A DNA stretch of 24,880 bases from an uncultured Flavobacteriales bacterium (GTDB lineage: Bacteria; Bacteroidota; Bacteroidia; Palsa-965): assembly GCA_946478675.1 (NCBI GenBank), contig CAMLEF010000023.1:1-24880 (forward strand). Reading direction: 5' to 3'. The notes under the pieces are model-generated. The model was not told the DNA's origin. It saw only the letters and a list, made by a program, of their open reading frames with translations, and did no database searches. Every line of letters begins with the position of its first letter. Position 1 is the stretch's first letter. The translations under genes were made by a program, and so were the position numbers. Shown piece by piece: positions 7,690 through 15,211 of this stretch.

Positions 7690-8655
7690 ATGATCGTAGT
7701 TACCGGTGCAGCAGGATTTATCGGTTCGTGTCTCGTAAGCAGGCTCAACCAGGAAGGGGAGACCGACCTTATTCTCGTCGACGAGTTTTCGCACGAAAAT
7801 AAAAATGCGAATCTCGAAGGGAAACAATACAGCGAGCGCATCGATCGTGATGTTTTTGCCGGCTGGTTTCGCGAGCACGCGCGCCAGGTGAAAGTCGTTT
7901 TTCACATCGGCGCGCGAACGGATACGACGGAATTCAACAAAGAGATCTTTGATCGCCTCAACGTCGAATATTCCAAGATGATCTGGGATATCTGCGTCGA
8001 GCATCAGCTTCCGCTCGTGTATGCGTCTTCTGCAGCGACGTATGGTCTCGGCGAATTCGGTTACAAAGACGATCACGCGATCGTGAACCAACTGAAGCCG
8101 TTGAATCCGTATGGCGAATCGAAAAATGAATTCGACAAATGGGTGCTGGAGCAGGAGCGCACGCCGCCGCATTGGTACGGACTGAAGTTCTTCAACGTGT
8201 ACGGCCCGAATGAATATCACAAGGCGCGCATGGCGTCGGTGATCTTTCACGCGTTCAACCAGATCTCTGCGACCGGCGGCATGAAGCTGTTCCGTTCACA
8301 TAAACCCGAATACAAAGACGGCGAGCAGCTCCGCGATTTCATTTACGTGAAAGACCTCGTCGACGTGATTTTGTTCCTCTATAAAAAACATCCGGCGTCC
8401 GGCATTTACAACCTCGGCACCGGCAAAGCGCGCACCTTCCTCGATCTCGCGCGCAGCACGTTCCGCGCGATGGGAAAAGAAGAGAACATCACCTTCGTGG
8501 ATACGCCGGCCGATATCCGTGACAAATACCAGTATTTCACAGAAGCCGACATGAGCAAGCTGATTGCTGCCGGTTACGACAAGCCGTTCACTTCGCTCGA
8601 AGACGGCGTAACGGATTACGTGCAGCACTACCTGAAAGACCGGCGCTACTATTAA
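7690..8655 (+). CDS. hldD: ADP-L-glycero-D-manno-heptose 6-epimerase
   Basis: A 321-residue short-chain dehydrogenase/epimerase with the NAD(P)-binding TGAAGFIGS at 5-13 and the catalytic tyrosine and lysine in YGESK (Y141, K145). The FNVYGPNEYHKARMASV segment (168-184) and the heptose-epimerase-like HIGARTDTTE (72-81) separate it from generic UDP-glucose epimerases. It epimerises ADP-D-glycero-D-manno-heptose to the L form for the lipopolysaccharide inner core in the cytoplasm. I chose the ATG at 7690 because the protein then begins MIVVTGAAGF. It stands alone, with its own promoter. Its 3' end faces the paralog operon with only 20 bp between, and I see no terminator there. Confidence 0.93.
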   Translation: MIVVTGAAGFIGSCLVSRLNQEGETDLILVDEFSHENKNANLEGKQYSERIDRDVFAGWFREHARQVKVVFHIGARTDTTEFNKEIFDRLNVEYSKMIWDICVEHQLPLVYASSAATYGLGEFGYKDDHAIVNQLKPLNPYGESKNEFDKWVLEQERTPPHWYGLKFFNVYGPNEYHKARMASVIFHAFNQISATGGMKLFRSHKPEYKDGEQLRDFIYVKDLVDVILFLYKKHPASGIYNLGTGKARTFLDLARSTFRAMGKEENITFVDTPADIRDKYQYFTEADMSKLIAAGYDKPFTSLEDGVTDYVQHYLKDRRYY

Positions 8656-8675
8656 GCGTTCTCTCTACAGAAAAA

Positions 8676-9320
8676 TTATTTGGGAAGCACTTCGATCGGG
8701 AGGCTTTTGCCTTCGTTCGGATCGTACGCATAGATCGTGATGATCGCGTAGCTGCTGGTGCGTTTCATTTTGCGTTTGCGCTGCAGCCGCGCAGGATACC
8801 AGTGCATCGTGGTGACGTAAAGTTTTTTCAGCACTTCCGTTTGCAAGGCGGTCGTTGCGCTGTCCTGCATTTTCCAGGGAAGCGGGCGGTACGTTGCTTT
8901 TCCGTCTTTATCTACGAAAACTTCCACGCGCGCGCTGTCGTGGCGGGTCGAATCGCTCCAGGCGAACGTGTAATTCATATCGCTGAACATCGTCGTCCAG
9001 TTGTACGAAGCCGGGTAATTTTTCTTCAGGTAATGCGTGATGGAACCGTCCGTTTTGATCGTACGTGAATCGATCGGAACAGGAGGGAGCACGGCATTTC
9101 CACTGTCGGAAAGCACAATTTCTTTGCGGTTGAATTTCGAAATGTGCGAACGATTGGCAGCCGCTTCGGGATAAGCGTATTGCACGTTCACAAGAAACGC
9201 CGCCTGCACCGGTGCGCGCTTAACGGAAACAACACCTGCGGGAACTTCTGTCGTGTCCTGCGCCATAACAGCGAAAGGCGACAGCAATAACAGCAGCAGG
9301 AATAATCGGGCGCGTAACAT
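8676..9320 (-). CDS. Secreted protein of unknown function, tandem paralog family member 1
   Basis: 214 residues with a clear signal peptide (1-20, cleavage likely AVMA|Q). The mature part shares a pattern with three upstream neighbours. First comes VVSVKRAPVQAAF (30-42). A central FAWSDSTRHDSARVEVFVDK (119-138) and YRPLPW (144-149) follow. Near the end are WYPARLQ (174-180) and ITIYAYD (194-200). The order of a beta-hairpin with DKDGK, a helix, W-x-PA and a closing strand recalls the TonB C-terminal fold. That is my inference, not a firm match. There is no lipobox and no sorting tail. It is the last gene of the array, 309 bp after paralog 2, and may be transcribed separately. Location: periplasm or outside. 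Confidence 0.75.
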   Translation of the reverse strand: MLRARLFLLLLLLSPFAVMAQDTTEVPAGVVSVKRAPVQAAFLVNVQYAYPEAAANRSHISKFNRKEIVLSDSGNAVLPPVPIDSRTIKTDGSITHYLKKNYPASYNWTTMFSDMNYTFAWSDSTRHDSARVEVFVDKDGKATYRPLPWKMQDSATTALQTEVLKKLYVTTMHWYPARLQRKRKMKRTSSYAIITIYAYDPNEGKSLPIEVLPK

Positions 9321-9629
9321 GATATGAAAGTATCGAATCTGTGCGAGGTGGGGAAATGGAGAGAGGAGAAGATGCGATTAGCATCAGCCGCGCTTCAGTG
9401 ATATGCGATCAGCAAAGTCGGCTTCATGCTCTACGCTGAGCGTAACGTGGAATGTAATTGCAGGATGGAGGAGTCGGCAGCCGTTGGCTCCTTCAGTATG
9501 ACTCCGAGAGGAAGACCAAAGGATGATGCGTTAGCATCAATCGCTTCATGGATATGCGATCAGCATAAGCCGACCCTTCAGGGTCGGCCCACCGATCCCA
9601 ACATGACAATGGGCTTTAGCCCCCATATC
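9321..9629. repeat. Cluster of small palindromes in the gap between two paralogs
   Basis: No gene is supported here. The stretch holds two diverged copies of a unit with GATGCG-TTAGCATC followed by GATATGCGATCAGCA (about 9371-9416 and 9521-9566). It also has several separate perfect short hairpins: GCCGACCC-TTCA-GGGTCGGC (9572-9591), GGGCTTTAGCCC (about 9611-9622), TACGCT-G-AGCGTA (about 9431-9443), and GGAGTC paired with GACTCC around the middle. This resembles REP-like palindrome clusters of other bacteria. I see no start-proximal promoter for the downstream paralog. Confidence 0.7.
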
Positions 9630-10331
9630 TCAGTCGCCATCGGACTGCTTCACAATAATCGGCGGCGGCACTTCCGCTCCACCATCAAACGCATACACCG
9701 TGATCGTGATCGTACACGCGACGTTCTCCAGCTTCGAATTCCGGTTGCTGAGGCGCTGCGCCGGGTACCAGAGCCAGAGCTTCCGCATCACCGGCAGCGC
9801 CTGCGCTTCGAACACACGCGTCGTTGAATCGCATTGCGCCCAGGGAAGCGGCGTGAACTTCACACGGCCCTTCGCATCCACGACGTACTCGAACCGCGCG
9901 CTGTCGAGCTTCACGGAATCCGTCCACGCAAACTGGTAGCCGATCGCTTCCACGTATTTCGCGAAATCGAATTTCTCCGGACGATCACTGTGCGCAGCGT
10001 AAGAAGCCATCATCGCGCTGTCGGAAGAAACGTTGACCGAATCGCCGGGACGATGCGCTACGGAAACCGGCTGCGGCGGAAACGGATTCGACAGCCATGC
10101 CTGGTAGCCGCGGCGGAACGTGCGCATGCGTCCTTCCCAGAAACGTTTTTTATCCCGGCTTTTCGAATAATCGTAAGTGATCTTCGTGGTGTATGCCGCA
10201 GGAACCGGCTGGCGTTTCACCGTCACCACACCTTGCGGAAGACTATCCTGCGCGGAAAGCGTTGCAGGAAAAAATAACCGGCAGCAAAGCAGTAGCACGA
10301 TCATCCATCCGTATGCCGTTCGGTTGTTCAT
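9630..10331 (-). CDS. Secreted protein of unknown function, tandem paralog family member 2
   Basis: 233 residues with a signal peptide (1-27, cleavage likely TLSA|Q). The family pattern is clear: VVTVKRQPVPAAY (35-47), FAWTDSVKLDSARFEYVVDA (134-153), FTPLPW (159-164), WLWYPAQRL (186-194) and TITITVYAFD (207-216). It is the closest relative of members 1 and 3. Compared with them it has an extra aromatic and basic stretch at about 60-80. Its ATG overlaps the stop of member 3 as ATGA, so translation is probably coupled. I do not recognise a known family. A TonB-C-like fold is the best structural guess. Confidence 0.76.
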   Translation of the reverse strand: MNNRTAYGWMIVLLLCCRLFFPATLSAQDSLPQGVVTVKRQPVPAAYTTKITYDYSKSRDKKRFWEGRMRTFRRGYQAWLSNPFPPQPVSVAHRPGDSVNVSSDSAMMASYAAHSDRPEKFDFAKYVEAIGYQFAWTDSVKLDSARFEYVVDAKGRVKFTPLPWAQCDSTTRVFEAQALPVMRKLWLWYPAQRLSNRNSKLENVACTITITVYAFDGGAEVPPPIIVKQSDGD

Positions 10332-10945
10332 TGCTGTTTTTGCGCGATGTAAACGCCGTCTTTATAAGTCGCCATGTCGAATGCGTAGATCGTGAGCACC
10401 ACTTTGCAAACCAGCGCGATCTCGTTGCCGCTGCGGTATTCGATTGCGGGGCGCCAGTAGATCAGCTTTGCGCATTGTGCGAAGACGAGTTTTTCGAACG
10501 AGCGCGTAGTGACGGAAGCACTGGCCCACGGCAATGGTTTTACGGTGGCGTTGCCTTGCGGATCGATGTCGAATTCAACGCGCGCACTGTCGAAGCGCAT
10601 CGTGTCGTCCGGCAGGAATTTGTAATTCAACGAAGCGAAAAAAGTTCCCAGCCCGAATTGGTTCGGGTTGTAATAGCTCTGACGGCTGCCGCGTTTTTCG
10701 TATGGAATAGTATCCGGCTCGGGCGCGTCTACGAGGTGTGCGCCGCTTTCCCAGAAATGCGTTTGCGAAGGATCGGGTGGAAGGTAGCTGTATTCGAAAG
10801 CAAGCAGGAGCGTGGCCGGTATTGCCGCTTTTTTCACGACGATCTTTCCTGCGGTCGTATCGGTTACGGTTTGCGCAAAGCAAAATTCCGGAAGAATAAT
10901 CCCGATGAAAAAAAGCAAGAATGAAGCGCCGCATTTCCTCCTCAT
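10328..10945 (-). CDS. Secreted protein of unknown function, tandem paralog family member 3
   Basis: 205 residues with a signal peptide (1-24, cleavage likely FCFA|Q). It shares the family pattern: IVVKKAAIPATLL (35-47), the pair FDSARVEFDID (118-128) and VKPLPW (135-140), then YWRPAIEYRSG (163-173) and VVLTIYAFD (182-190). It also has two cysteines in the mature part (C158, C180) not shared by member 1. It overlaps member 2 by four bases and starts 35 bp after member 4, so it belongs to the same transcript. The function is unknown. The context suggests an exported component of the sigma-factor-controlled unit. Confidence 0.76.
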   Translation of the reverse strand: MRRKCGASFLLFFIGIILPEFCFAQTVTDTTAGKIVVKKAAIPATLLLAFEYSYLPPDPSQTHFWESGAHLVDAPEPDTIPYEKRGSRQSYYNPNQFGLGTFFASLNYKFLPDDTMRFDSARVEFDIDPQGNATVKPLPWASASVTTRSFEKLVFAQCAKLIYWRPAIEYRSGNEIALVCKVVLTIYAFDMATYKDGVYIAQKQQ

Positions 10946-10980
10946 GACGGTTGGCTCTTGAATTCCGACGACCGGAAAAA

Positions 10981-11697
10981 TTAATGTTTCGAATTTGTTT
11001 CCATGAATTGCCCCTGCTGCTCATCCAGCGGCGGACTGTTCAGCGGGAAATCGAAAGGCGCAAACTTCGCACCGGTGCGTTTCTGCTCCACCGTCATCGG
11101 GTAAGAGGAAACGATCACGCGCAATTCGCAATGGTAACTTTCCGGCGTGAATTCCGAAGGCTGCATGAATTTTTTCGGAGTCGCATAACCGCCGCCTTTT
11201 CCCCAGTCCTGCCCGTAAAGACTCTGGCTGATCGAAGCGACCTGCAGCATCAGCTCGTGCGGCATCTTTCCCGTATAGAAAGTGTCCGGCGCAGCGTAAC
11301 GGATCTTGCCGTTCTTGTCGATCCACAAATCCACGTACATCGTGTCGGCGCGCGGTGTGTCCGACGGCGCATAATTGAAATCGATATTCGTCGAGTAATA
11401 GCGGGAAAGCGCGGTCGTCTTCTGCGGGTAAACGCGGTGCAGGCTGTAAGGAAATAACGTCGAATCGAATTGCGGGATTGTCGTTCGTTCCGGCGGCATA
11501 TTTTTTCCGACAGGCACCAGCACTTCCACCTGCCGCACATGCGCGAGATTGAGCACGTATTCCACTTTCACGTAAGGCGTGATCTGCTCCTTCCGCACGT
11601 GGATCACGCCCGGCCCGCTGATGGCCGTATCCTGTTGCGCGATTGCGAACAACGGCGCCAGCAACGAAAGCAAAAAGAAAGTCCGCAGCACTTTCAT
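10981..11697 (-). CDS. Secreted protein of unknown function, divergent paralog family member 4
   Basis: 238 residues with a signal peptide (1-20, cleavage likely AIA|Q). It is the most divergent of the four. It keeps the opening GVIHVRKEQITPYVKVEY (29-46) and the central ADTMYVDLWIDKNGKIRY strand pair. It lacks the PLPW and W-x-PA motifs, having instead a glycine-rich GQDWGKGGGY segment, and it ends in a charged tail. The D-K-N-G-K turn after a beta strand supports the TonB-C-like reading offered for the others. It starts 11 bp after the ZU5-like membrane protein gene, so it is very likely in one operon with the sigma factor. No known function. Confidence 0.72.
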   Translation of the reverse strand: MKVLRTFFLLSLLAPLFAIAQQDTAISGPGVIHVRKEQITPYVKVEYVLNLAHVRQVEVLVPVGKNMPPERTTIPQFDSTLFPYSLHRVYPQKTTALSRYYSTNIDFNYAPSDTPRADTMYVDLWIDKNGKIRYAAPDTFYTGKMPHELMLQVASISQSLYGQDWGKGGGYATPKKFMQPSEFTPESYHCELRVIVSSYPMTVEQKRTGAKFAPFDFPLNSPPLDEQQGQFMETNSKH

Positions 11698-11708
11698 ACA
11701 GATCCGTT

Positions 11709-13472
11709 TTACACGCCCGCAGGAATACGGAAGAACACTTTCATGTCGTCCGCGCTTTTGAATTCGCGGTTCACCTCGTGCATAATCAACATACCGTTGC
11801 TGTTCGTTTTCAGGTTGCCGAACTGATCGTCGTCAGCCATCATCAGCGTGCCTTCTTTCACGCCCCAGATCAGGTTCGACGAGCCGGGATTGAAGTTGAA
11901 ATTGAGCACGCCGCCGAAGTAGCTGTACAGGCCGAACTTGTTGCGGTCGACGTGATACAGGCTCGTGAGATGATCGAGCTCACCGCCGTTCTCGTCCATC
12001 AGCGTTACGATGCAGTGAGCGCCCTGCGGATAATTGCCGGGCGCATCGCAGTTGTAAATGCCGAAGTGATTGACGGTGAATACGCGCATCACCGTGGCGG
12101 CAGCGTCTTCGTTCGACTGCTTGTATTTTTCATCGACCTGCACCATGGCGTCGGAAAGTCCGATGTTCTTCAGCGTGTTCTCGTATTGCGTGCGCGCGGT
12201 TTTCTCCGCATCGGTGCGACGGGTCAGCGCCGACTGGTAAGTGGAAAATTTCTGATCGTACGAAGCTTTTGCTTTCGCGTAATTGTCGCCGTCGAGTACC
12301 GGGTACACGTCGAGATGAACTTCCGTCAGGCCTTTCTTCAGCACATAAACATATTCGCCTTCCTGGTCGCTCTTCATCAGCTTCATGTCGTTCCACGTCG
12401 TATTGTATACGAGATTGCGATCGAATTTCTCGCGCGATTCATCGACTTCCCAGAGTGAGTTTTTGTAAACGGCCAGCTCGGGGAATTCATGCACGTCGAA
12501 CTCGACGCTGAATTTATTTTTCTTCTTGTCGGCTTTGCGCGGCTCGAGAGGCTCTTGCGGAACAGGATTATTTTTCTGTGCATCGGCGAGCGCATGTTCG
12601 AACGTGGCCTGCGCTTCTCCTTTTTTCTGCTCGATCTGCGAAGCCGTCAGTTGCTGCTGTGATCCGTTTGCCGCCAGCTGATCTTTCGGCTGGATGCGGT
12701 CTTTGCCCTGGTAGATCCAGTTGCCGGCCGTCGTGTCGAATTCATACACGTTGAATCCGGTGCCGGATTGTTTCGTGGCGAACTGCACTTCCACCGGTTT
12801 CGTTTTGTCGAGATAAACGACTTTGCCGTTGATGAAAGCGGTGAGCTGCATCATGCCTGCAGATTCGAACTGAAAAGTCTTTCCTGCCGAATCGTATTGC
12901 AGCGGGATGCCGGCCACGAATACGTCGACCGGGTCACGGAACTCGCGGTACTGGACATCGACGTCGCCATTGACGGGCGAGCCGTTGCCATCCACGAACG
13001 CATTGGCCGGGAACACGAGCTTCGATCCGCTGGGATGCGTGATCGTTCCTCCGCGGCGGCTGTTCAGCTTGTAGGAAGTGAACGCGATGTCGAGACCTTT
13101 CAGCGGCGGAGCGACACGGCGTTTTTCCTGCTGCACGTAGCTGCGGGAAGTGCCTGTGCTGTCGGGATGACGCGTGTCGGGTCCGTTGACGATCGGCGCG
13201 TTGGTTTTCTCCGTCGTGCTGTCGGTATTTTTCAGCACGATGAAGGTGACAACGACTGCCGCGGCCATAGCCAGTGCGCCGGCGAACCACATGGATTTCC
13301 ATACGGGCTTCACCACCTTTCCGCCTTTCGGAGCTGCAGCGTTGTACTGCTTCATCAGCTCGTCGAAGTTGCGGCGGGAGAGGATCTCTTCGCTGCTGGG
13401 CTTGGCACGGTCGATATTAACGTTGAACTTTTTCATGGCATCATAATGCGTTTCCTGTGAAGGATGGGGCAT
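11709..13472 (-). CDS. Single-pass membrane protein with ZU5-like extracytoplasmic domain, putative anti-sigma/sensor
   Basis: 587 residues. The N-terminal 60 residues are cytoplasmic and charged (SSEEILSRRNFDELMKQYN). One membrane helix follows at about 61-80 (WFAGALAMAAAVVVTFIVL). The rest is extracytoplasmic. Residues about 138-235 contain GGTITHPSGSKLVFPANAFV and DVQYREFRDPVDVFVAGIP, a pattern seen in ZU5-like domains of Bacteroidota surface proteins. A coiled-coil-like, charged region runs about 270-320 and 395-450, and the C-terminal part is beta-rich. The ATG at 13472 overlaps the stop of the sigma gene (TAATG), which supports coupled translation; M13 (13436) is an alternative start. 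Topology and position fit an anti-sigma or sensor role. There is no recognisable zinc-binding anti-sigma or FecR motif, so this is inference. Confidence 0.72.
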   Translation of the reverse strand: MPHPSQETHYDAMKKFNVNIDRAKPSSEEILSRRNFDELMKQYNAAAPKGGKVVKPVWKSMWFAGALAMAAAVVVTFIVLKNTDSTTEKTNAPIVNGPDTRHPDSTGTSRSYVQQEKRRVAPPLKGLDIAFTSYKLNSRRGGTITHPSGSKLVFPANAFVDGNGSPVNGDVDVQYREFRDPVDVFVAGIPLQYDSAGKTFQFESAGMMQLTAFINGKVVYLDKTKPVEVQFATKQSGTGFNVYEFDTTAGNWIYQGKDRIQPKDQLAANGSQQQLTASQIEQKKGEAQATFEHALADAQKNNPVPQEPLEPRKADKKKNKFSVEFDVHEFPELAVYKNSLWEVDESREKFDRNLVYNTTWNDMKLMKSDQEGEYVYVLKKGLTEVHLDVYPVLDGDNYAKAKASYDQKFSTYQSALTRRTDAEKTARTQYENTLKNIGLSDAMVQVDEKYKQSNEDAAATVMRVFTVNHFGIYNCDAPGNYPQGAHCIVTLMDENGGELDHLTSLYHVDRNKFGLYSYFGGVLNFNFNPGSSNLIWGVKEGTLMMADDDQFGNLKTNSNGMLIMHEVNREFKSADDMKVFFRIPAGV

Positions 13473-14086
13473 TATTCCCTGTTTTTGGTTTTTCCGGTGA
13501 TGATCTTTTTCAGCTTTTCCAGGATGCGGTAGGTTTTCACCTTCGCGTTATTTTCCGTGATCCCGAAGATGTCGGCAATCTCTTTGAAGGCGCGCTTCTC
13601 GAAAAAACGCATCTCGATGAATTGCATGTCTTCCTCTTCCAGCTCCGTTACCGCTTCCTTCAGGATTTCGAGATAAGGACCGTACTTGTCTTCCTCCAGC
13701 TCCTCCGCCATATCGCGCAGGCTGCCGGTTTCGATGTTCACCGTACGCTGCGCCTGCTGCTGACGGAAGACCGTATACACTTCGCTCTTGGCGATCCTGT
13801 ACAACCACGAAGCGAAAGGCACGCCTTTGAATTCGTACTTGTGCAGATTCAGCATGGCCTTCAAAAAGACCTGCGAAGTGACATCGTGCGCGACTTCCTT
13901 GTCGTCCATACGCTGCCATACGAAGAGAAAAATTCTCTCGTAATATTTATTGTAGAGGGCCTGGAAGCGGGCCGGATCTTTTTTCGCTTCATCCACCAGC
14001 ACCTGCTCATTGAGCATGTCCTCCCTGGTGGCGTGATACTTTGAGACAACCTCCATAACCGGGGGTTTGAGAGTTACTGACCGCAT
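13472..14086 (-). CDS. ECF-type RNA polymerase sigma factor
   Basis: 204 residues with both sigma-70 regions. Region 2 covers about residues 38-108 and includes RFQALYNKYYERIFLFVWQR, the helix DDKEVAHDVTSQVFLKA and WLYRIAKSEVYTVFRQQ. Region 4 (about 150-198) includes MRFFEKRAFKEIADIFGITE and NNAKVKTYRILEKLKK, a helix-turn-helix for the -35-type element. An unusually long acidic linker (about 121-155, rich in EELEEDKY and ELEEED) joins them. Start: the ATG at 14086 or M11 at 14056. The following membrane protein gene overlaps its stop codon, and four secreted paralogs follow. This is the usual layout of an ECF sigma factor controlling envelope genes, and it probably also controls its own operon. 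Confidence 0.92.
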   Translation of the reverse strand: MRSVTLKPPVMEVVSKYHATREDMLNEQVLVDEAKKDPARFQALYNKYYERIFLFVWQRMDDKEVAHDVTSQVFLKAMLNLHKYEFKGVPFASWLYRIAKSEVYTVFRQQQAQRTVNIETGSLRDMAEELEEDKYGPYLEILKEAVTELEEEDMQFIEMRFFEKRAFKEIADIFGITENNAKVKTYRILEKLKKIITGKTKNRE

Positions 14087-14097
14087 CGCAACTTACT

Positions 14098-14105
14098 TAA
14101 AGTTA
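14098..14105 (-). promoter_or_regulatory. Possible promoter box upstream of the ECF sigma gene
   Basis: TAACTTTA on the minus strand differs from TAnnTTTG at the last base and lies 11 bases before the ATG at 14086. It could also be a site for the encoded ECF sigma factor itself. The stretch 14106-14204 shows nothing else I can name. Confidence 0.3.
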
Positions 14106-14204
14106 CTCTTATAACCGCGAACGGGAAAAAGGATACAGGGTGTAGCGGCTTTTTGGGGAAATTGGTGGTATTGGTTTGTTTTTGAATTGTTTAATCACCT
14201 TTTT

Positions 14205-14394
14205 CAATGTGCTAATGTGCCAATATGCTAATGTGCTAATGCCCGCGAAATGCCTGCGCACATTGAATAATTCAAAATTCAATGATTCAAAAATTCTTTC
14301 CGGTGAGAACTTCCCAGGCTAATGAATTTTAAATCTTGAATTTTTGAATGCGGGAAGCCAGTGCGCATTAGCAAATTACCTCATTAGCAAATTA
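14205..14394. repeat. About 190-bp intergenic inverted-repeat element, copy 2, reversed (E5)
   Basis: Outer arms: arrays of 8-mers such as GTGCTAAT and ATGCTAAT on the left (14205-14240), and GCGCATTA, GCAAATTA and TCATTAGC on the right (about 14361-14394). Inside lie AATTCAAAATTCAATGATTC on the left and AATCTTGAATTTTTGAATGC on the right. Its reverse complement aligns through the whole core with the copies at 6607-6787 and 16105-16300, including GGCTTCCCGCATTCAAAAAT and GCGCAGGCATTTCGCGGGCA. It overlaps the stop codon of the vanX-like gene. Confidence 0.85.
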
Positions 14395-15171
14395 CTCCAC
14401 CAACCGGTACCTCTCCATTGCTTCCGCCCTCGTGCAGGCGTTGAAATGCCACCACTCCGTCTGGATGTTCCAGAAGCCGCCTTTTTTCATGACGGAACGG
14501 AGCAACTCGCGGTTGTGGATTTGCTGCAGCGTGAGAATGCCGGAATCGAGCATCGTTTTTTCAAGAACGGGATGCGCTTTTTCGCCGAAGAAATCGTACG
14601 GTGTTCCCATGTCGAGCGGACGGCCGTTCTCATCGGCAATGCTGACGTCGACGGCGGCGCCGTAATTGTGCAACGAGCCGCCATTCGCGGGATTGGAAAG
14701 ATATTTTTGTTTTTGTCCGCGCGGTAGATCGAGCGTATCCCACATCAGCCGCTGGATGCGCATCGGGCGCACGGCATCGTAAATGATCAGCGAATAGCCG
14801 GGATGTTTTTCCTGCAGGGCTTTTTGCGCGAGCAACAAACGCTTCGCAATTTCCGGTTGAAGAAACGCTTTGTCGAGATCGCCGTACACGTCCATGCCGA
14901 GGAAATTGCTGTCGGTGGAGTAACGGAGATCGACGATGAACGTGGAATCGAGTGTGTAAATGTCGGTGAGGCCGGAGTCGAGCAATTGCTGTTCGGCAGG
15001 CGAATAGGAGCGGACTTCGCGATGCGGGACAGTGTCTGCTTTTGCGGGAGAAATTGTGTCGGGTGCGGAATCGCGGGAAGGAGTTGCGGGAGGCGGCGCG
15101 ACTTGCGGTTTTGCCGGTGGATCACAGGAAAAACAAACGATCGCCAGCAAAAGAAAAAAGACCGCACGCAT
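14392..15171 (-). CDS. D-alanyl-D-alanine dipeptidase (VanX/DdpX-type, peptidase M15D), lipoprotein
   Basis: 259 residues. The N-terminus MRAVFFLLLAIVCFSC is a lipoprotein signal with the lipidated cysteine at C16. A Pro/Ala-rich linker (17-50) follows. The catalytic domain has the zinc motif SLHNYGAAVD (H168, D175) and EWWHF (catalytic E239, zinc ligand H242). R135 in YDAVRP matches the active-site arginine of VanX. It would split D-Ala-D-Ala or related dipeptides at the cell envelope, probably for cell-wall recycling. No vanHA or vanRS partners are present, so it is not evidence of glycopeptide resistance. The ATG at 15171 is chosen because only it gives the lipoprotein signal, and a promoter box sits four bases upstream. 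Confidence 0.9.
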   Translation of the reverse strand: MRAVFFLLLAIVCFSCDPPAKPQVAPPPATPSRDSAPDTISPAKADTVPHREVRSYSPAEQQLLDSGLTDIYTLDSTFIVDLRYSTDSNFLGMDVYGDLDKAFLQPEIAKRLLLAQKALQEKHPGYSLIIYDAVRPMRIQRLMWDTLDLPRGQKQKYLSNPANGGSLHNYGAAVDVSIADENGRPLDMGTPYDFFGEKAHPVLEKTMLDSGILTLQQIHNRELLRSVMKKGGFWNIQTEWWHFNACTRAEAMERYRLVE

Positions 15172-15175
15172 TTCA

Positions 15176-15183
15176 CAAAGGTA
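15176..15183 (-). promoter_or_regulatory. -7 promoter box of the vanX-like gene
   Basis: TACCTTTG on the minus strand matches the Bacteroidota consensus and ends four bases before the ATG at 15171, so the mRNA would be nearly leaderless. Confidence 0.6.
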
Positions 15184-15199
15184 GAAAAGCGTTTGTGAG

Positions 15200-15207
15200 T
15201 ACTTTTG
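15200..15207 (+). promoter_or_regulatory. -7 promoter box of the ctlX-like gene
   Basis: TACTTTTG on the plus strand matches TAnnTTTG and ends four bases before the ATG at 15212. It lies only 16 bases from the opposing box at 15176-15183, so the two divergent promoters must overlap. Confidence 0.6.
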
Positions 15208-15211
15208 CGCG

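Noticed and set aside
9426..9827. A plus-strand gene of about 130 codons across the palindrome cluster
   Set aside because: It runs through clustered hairpins and then antisense into paralog 2. There is no promoter box and no recognisable motif.
11643..12458. A 271-codon plus-strand frame opposite the ZU5-like membrane protein
   Set aside because: It is antisense to a gene with a membrane helix, a domain and a translational overlap with its neighbour. The frame's product has no motif.
14392..15171. Glycopeptide (vancomycin) resistance locus
   Set aside because: Only a VanX-type dipeptidase is present, as a lipoprotein. There is no D-Ala-D-Lac ligase, dehydrogenase or two-component regulator, so cell-wall recycling is the simpler reading.
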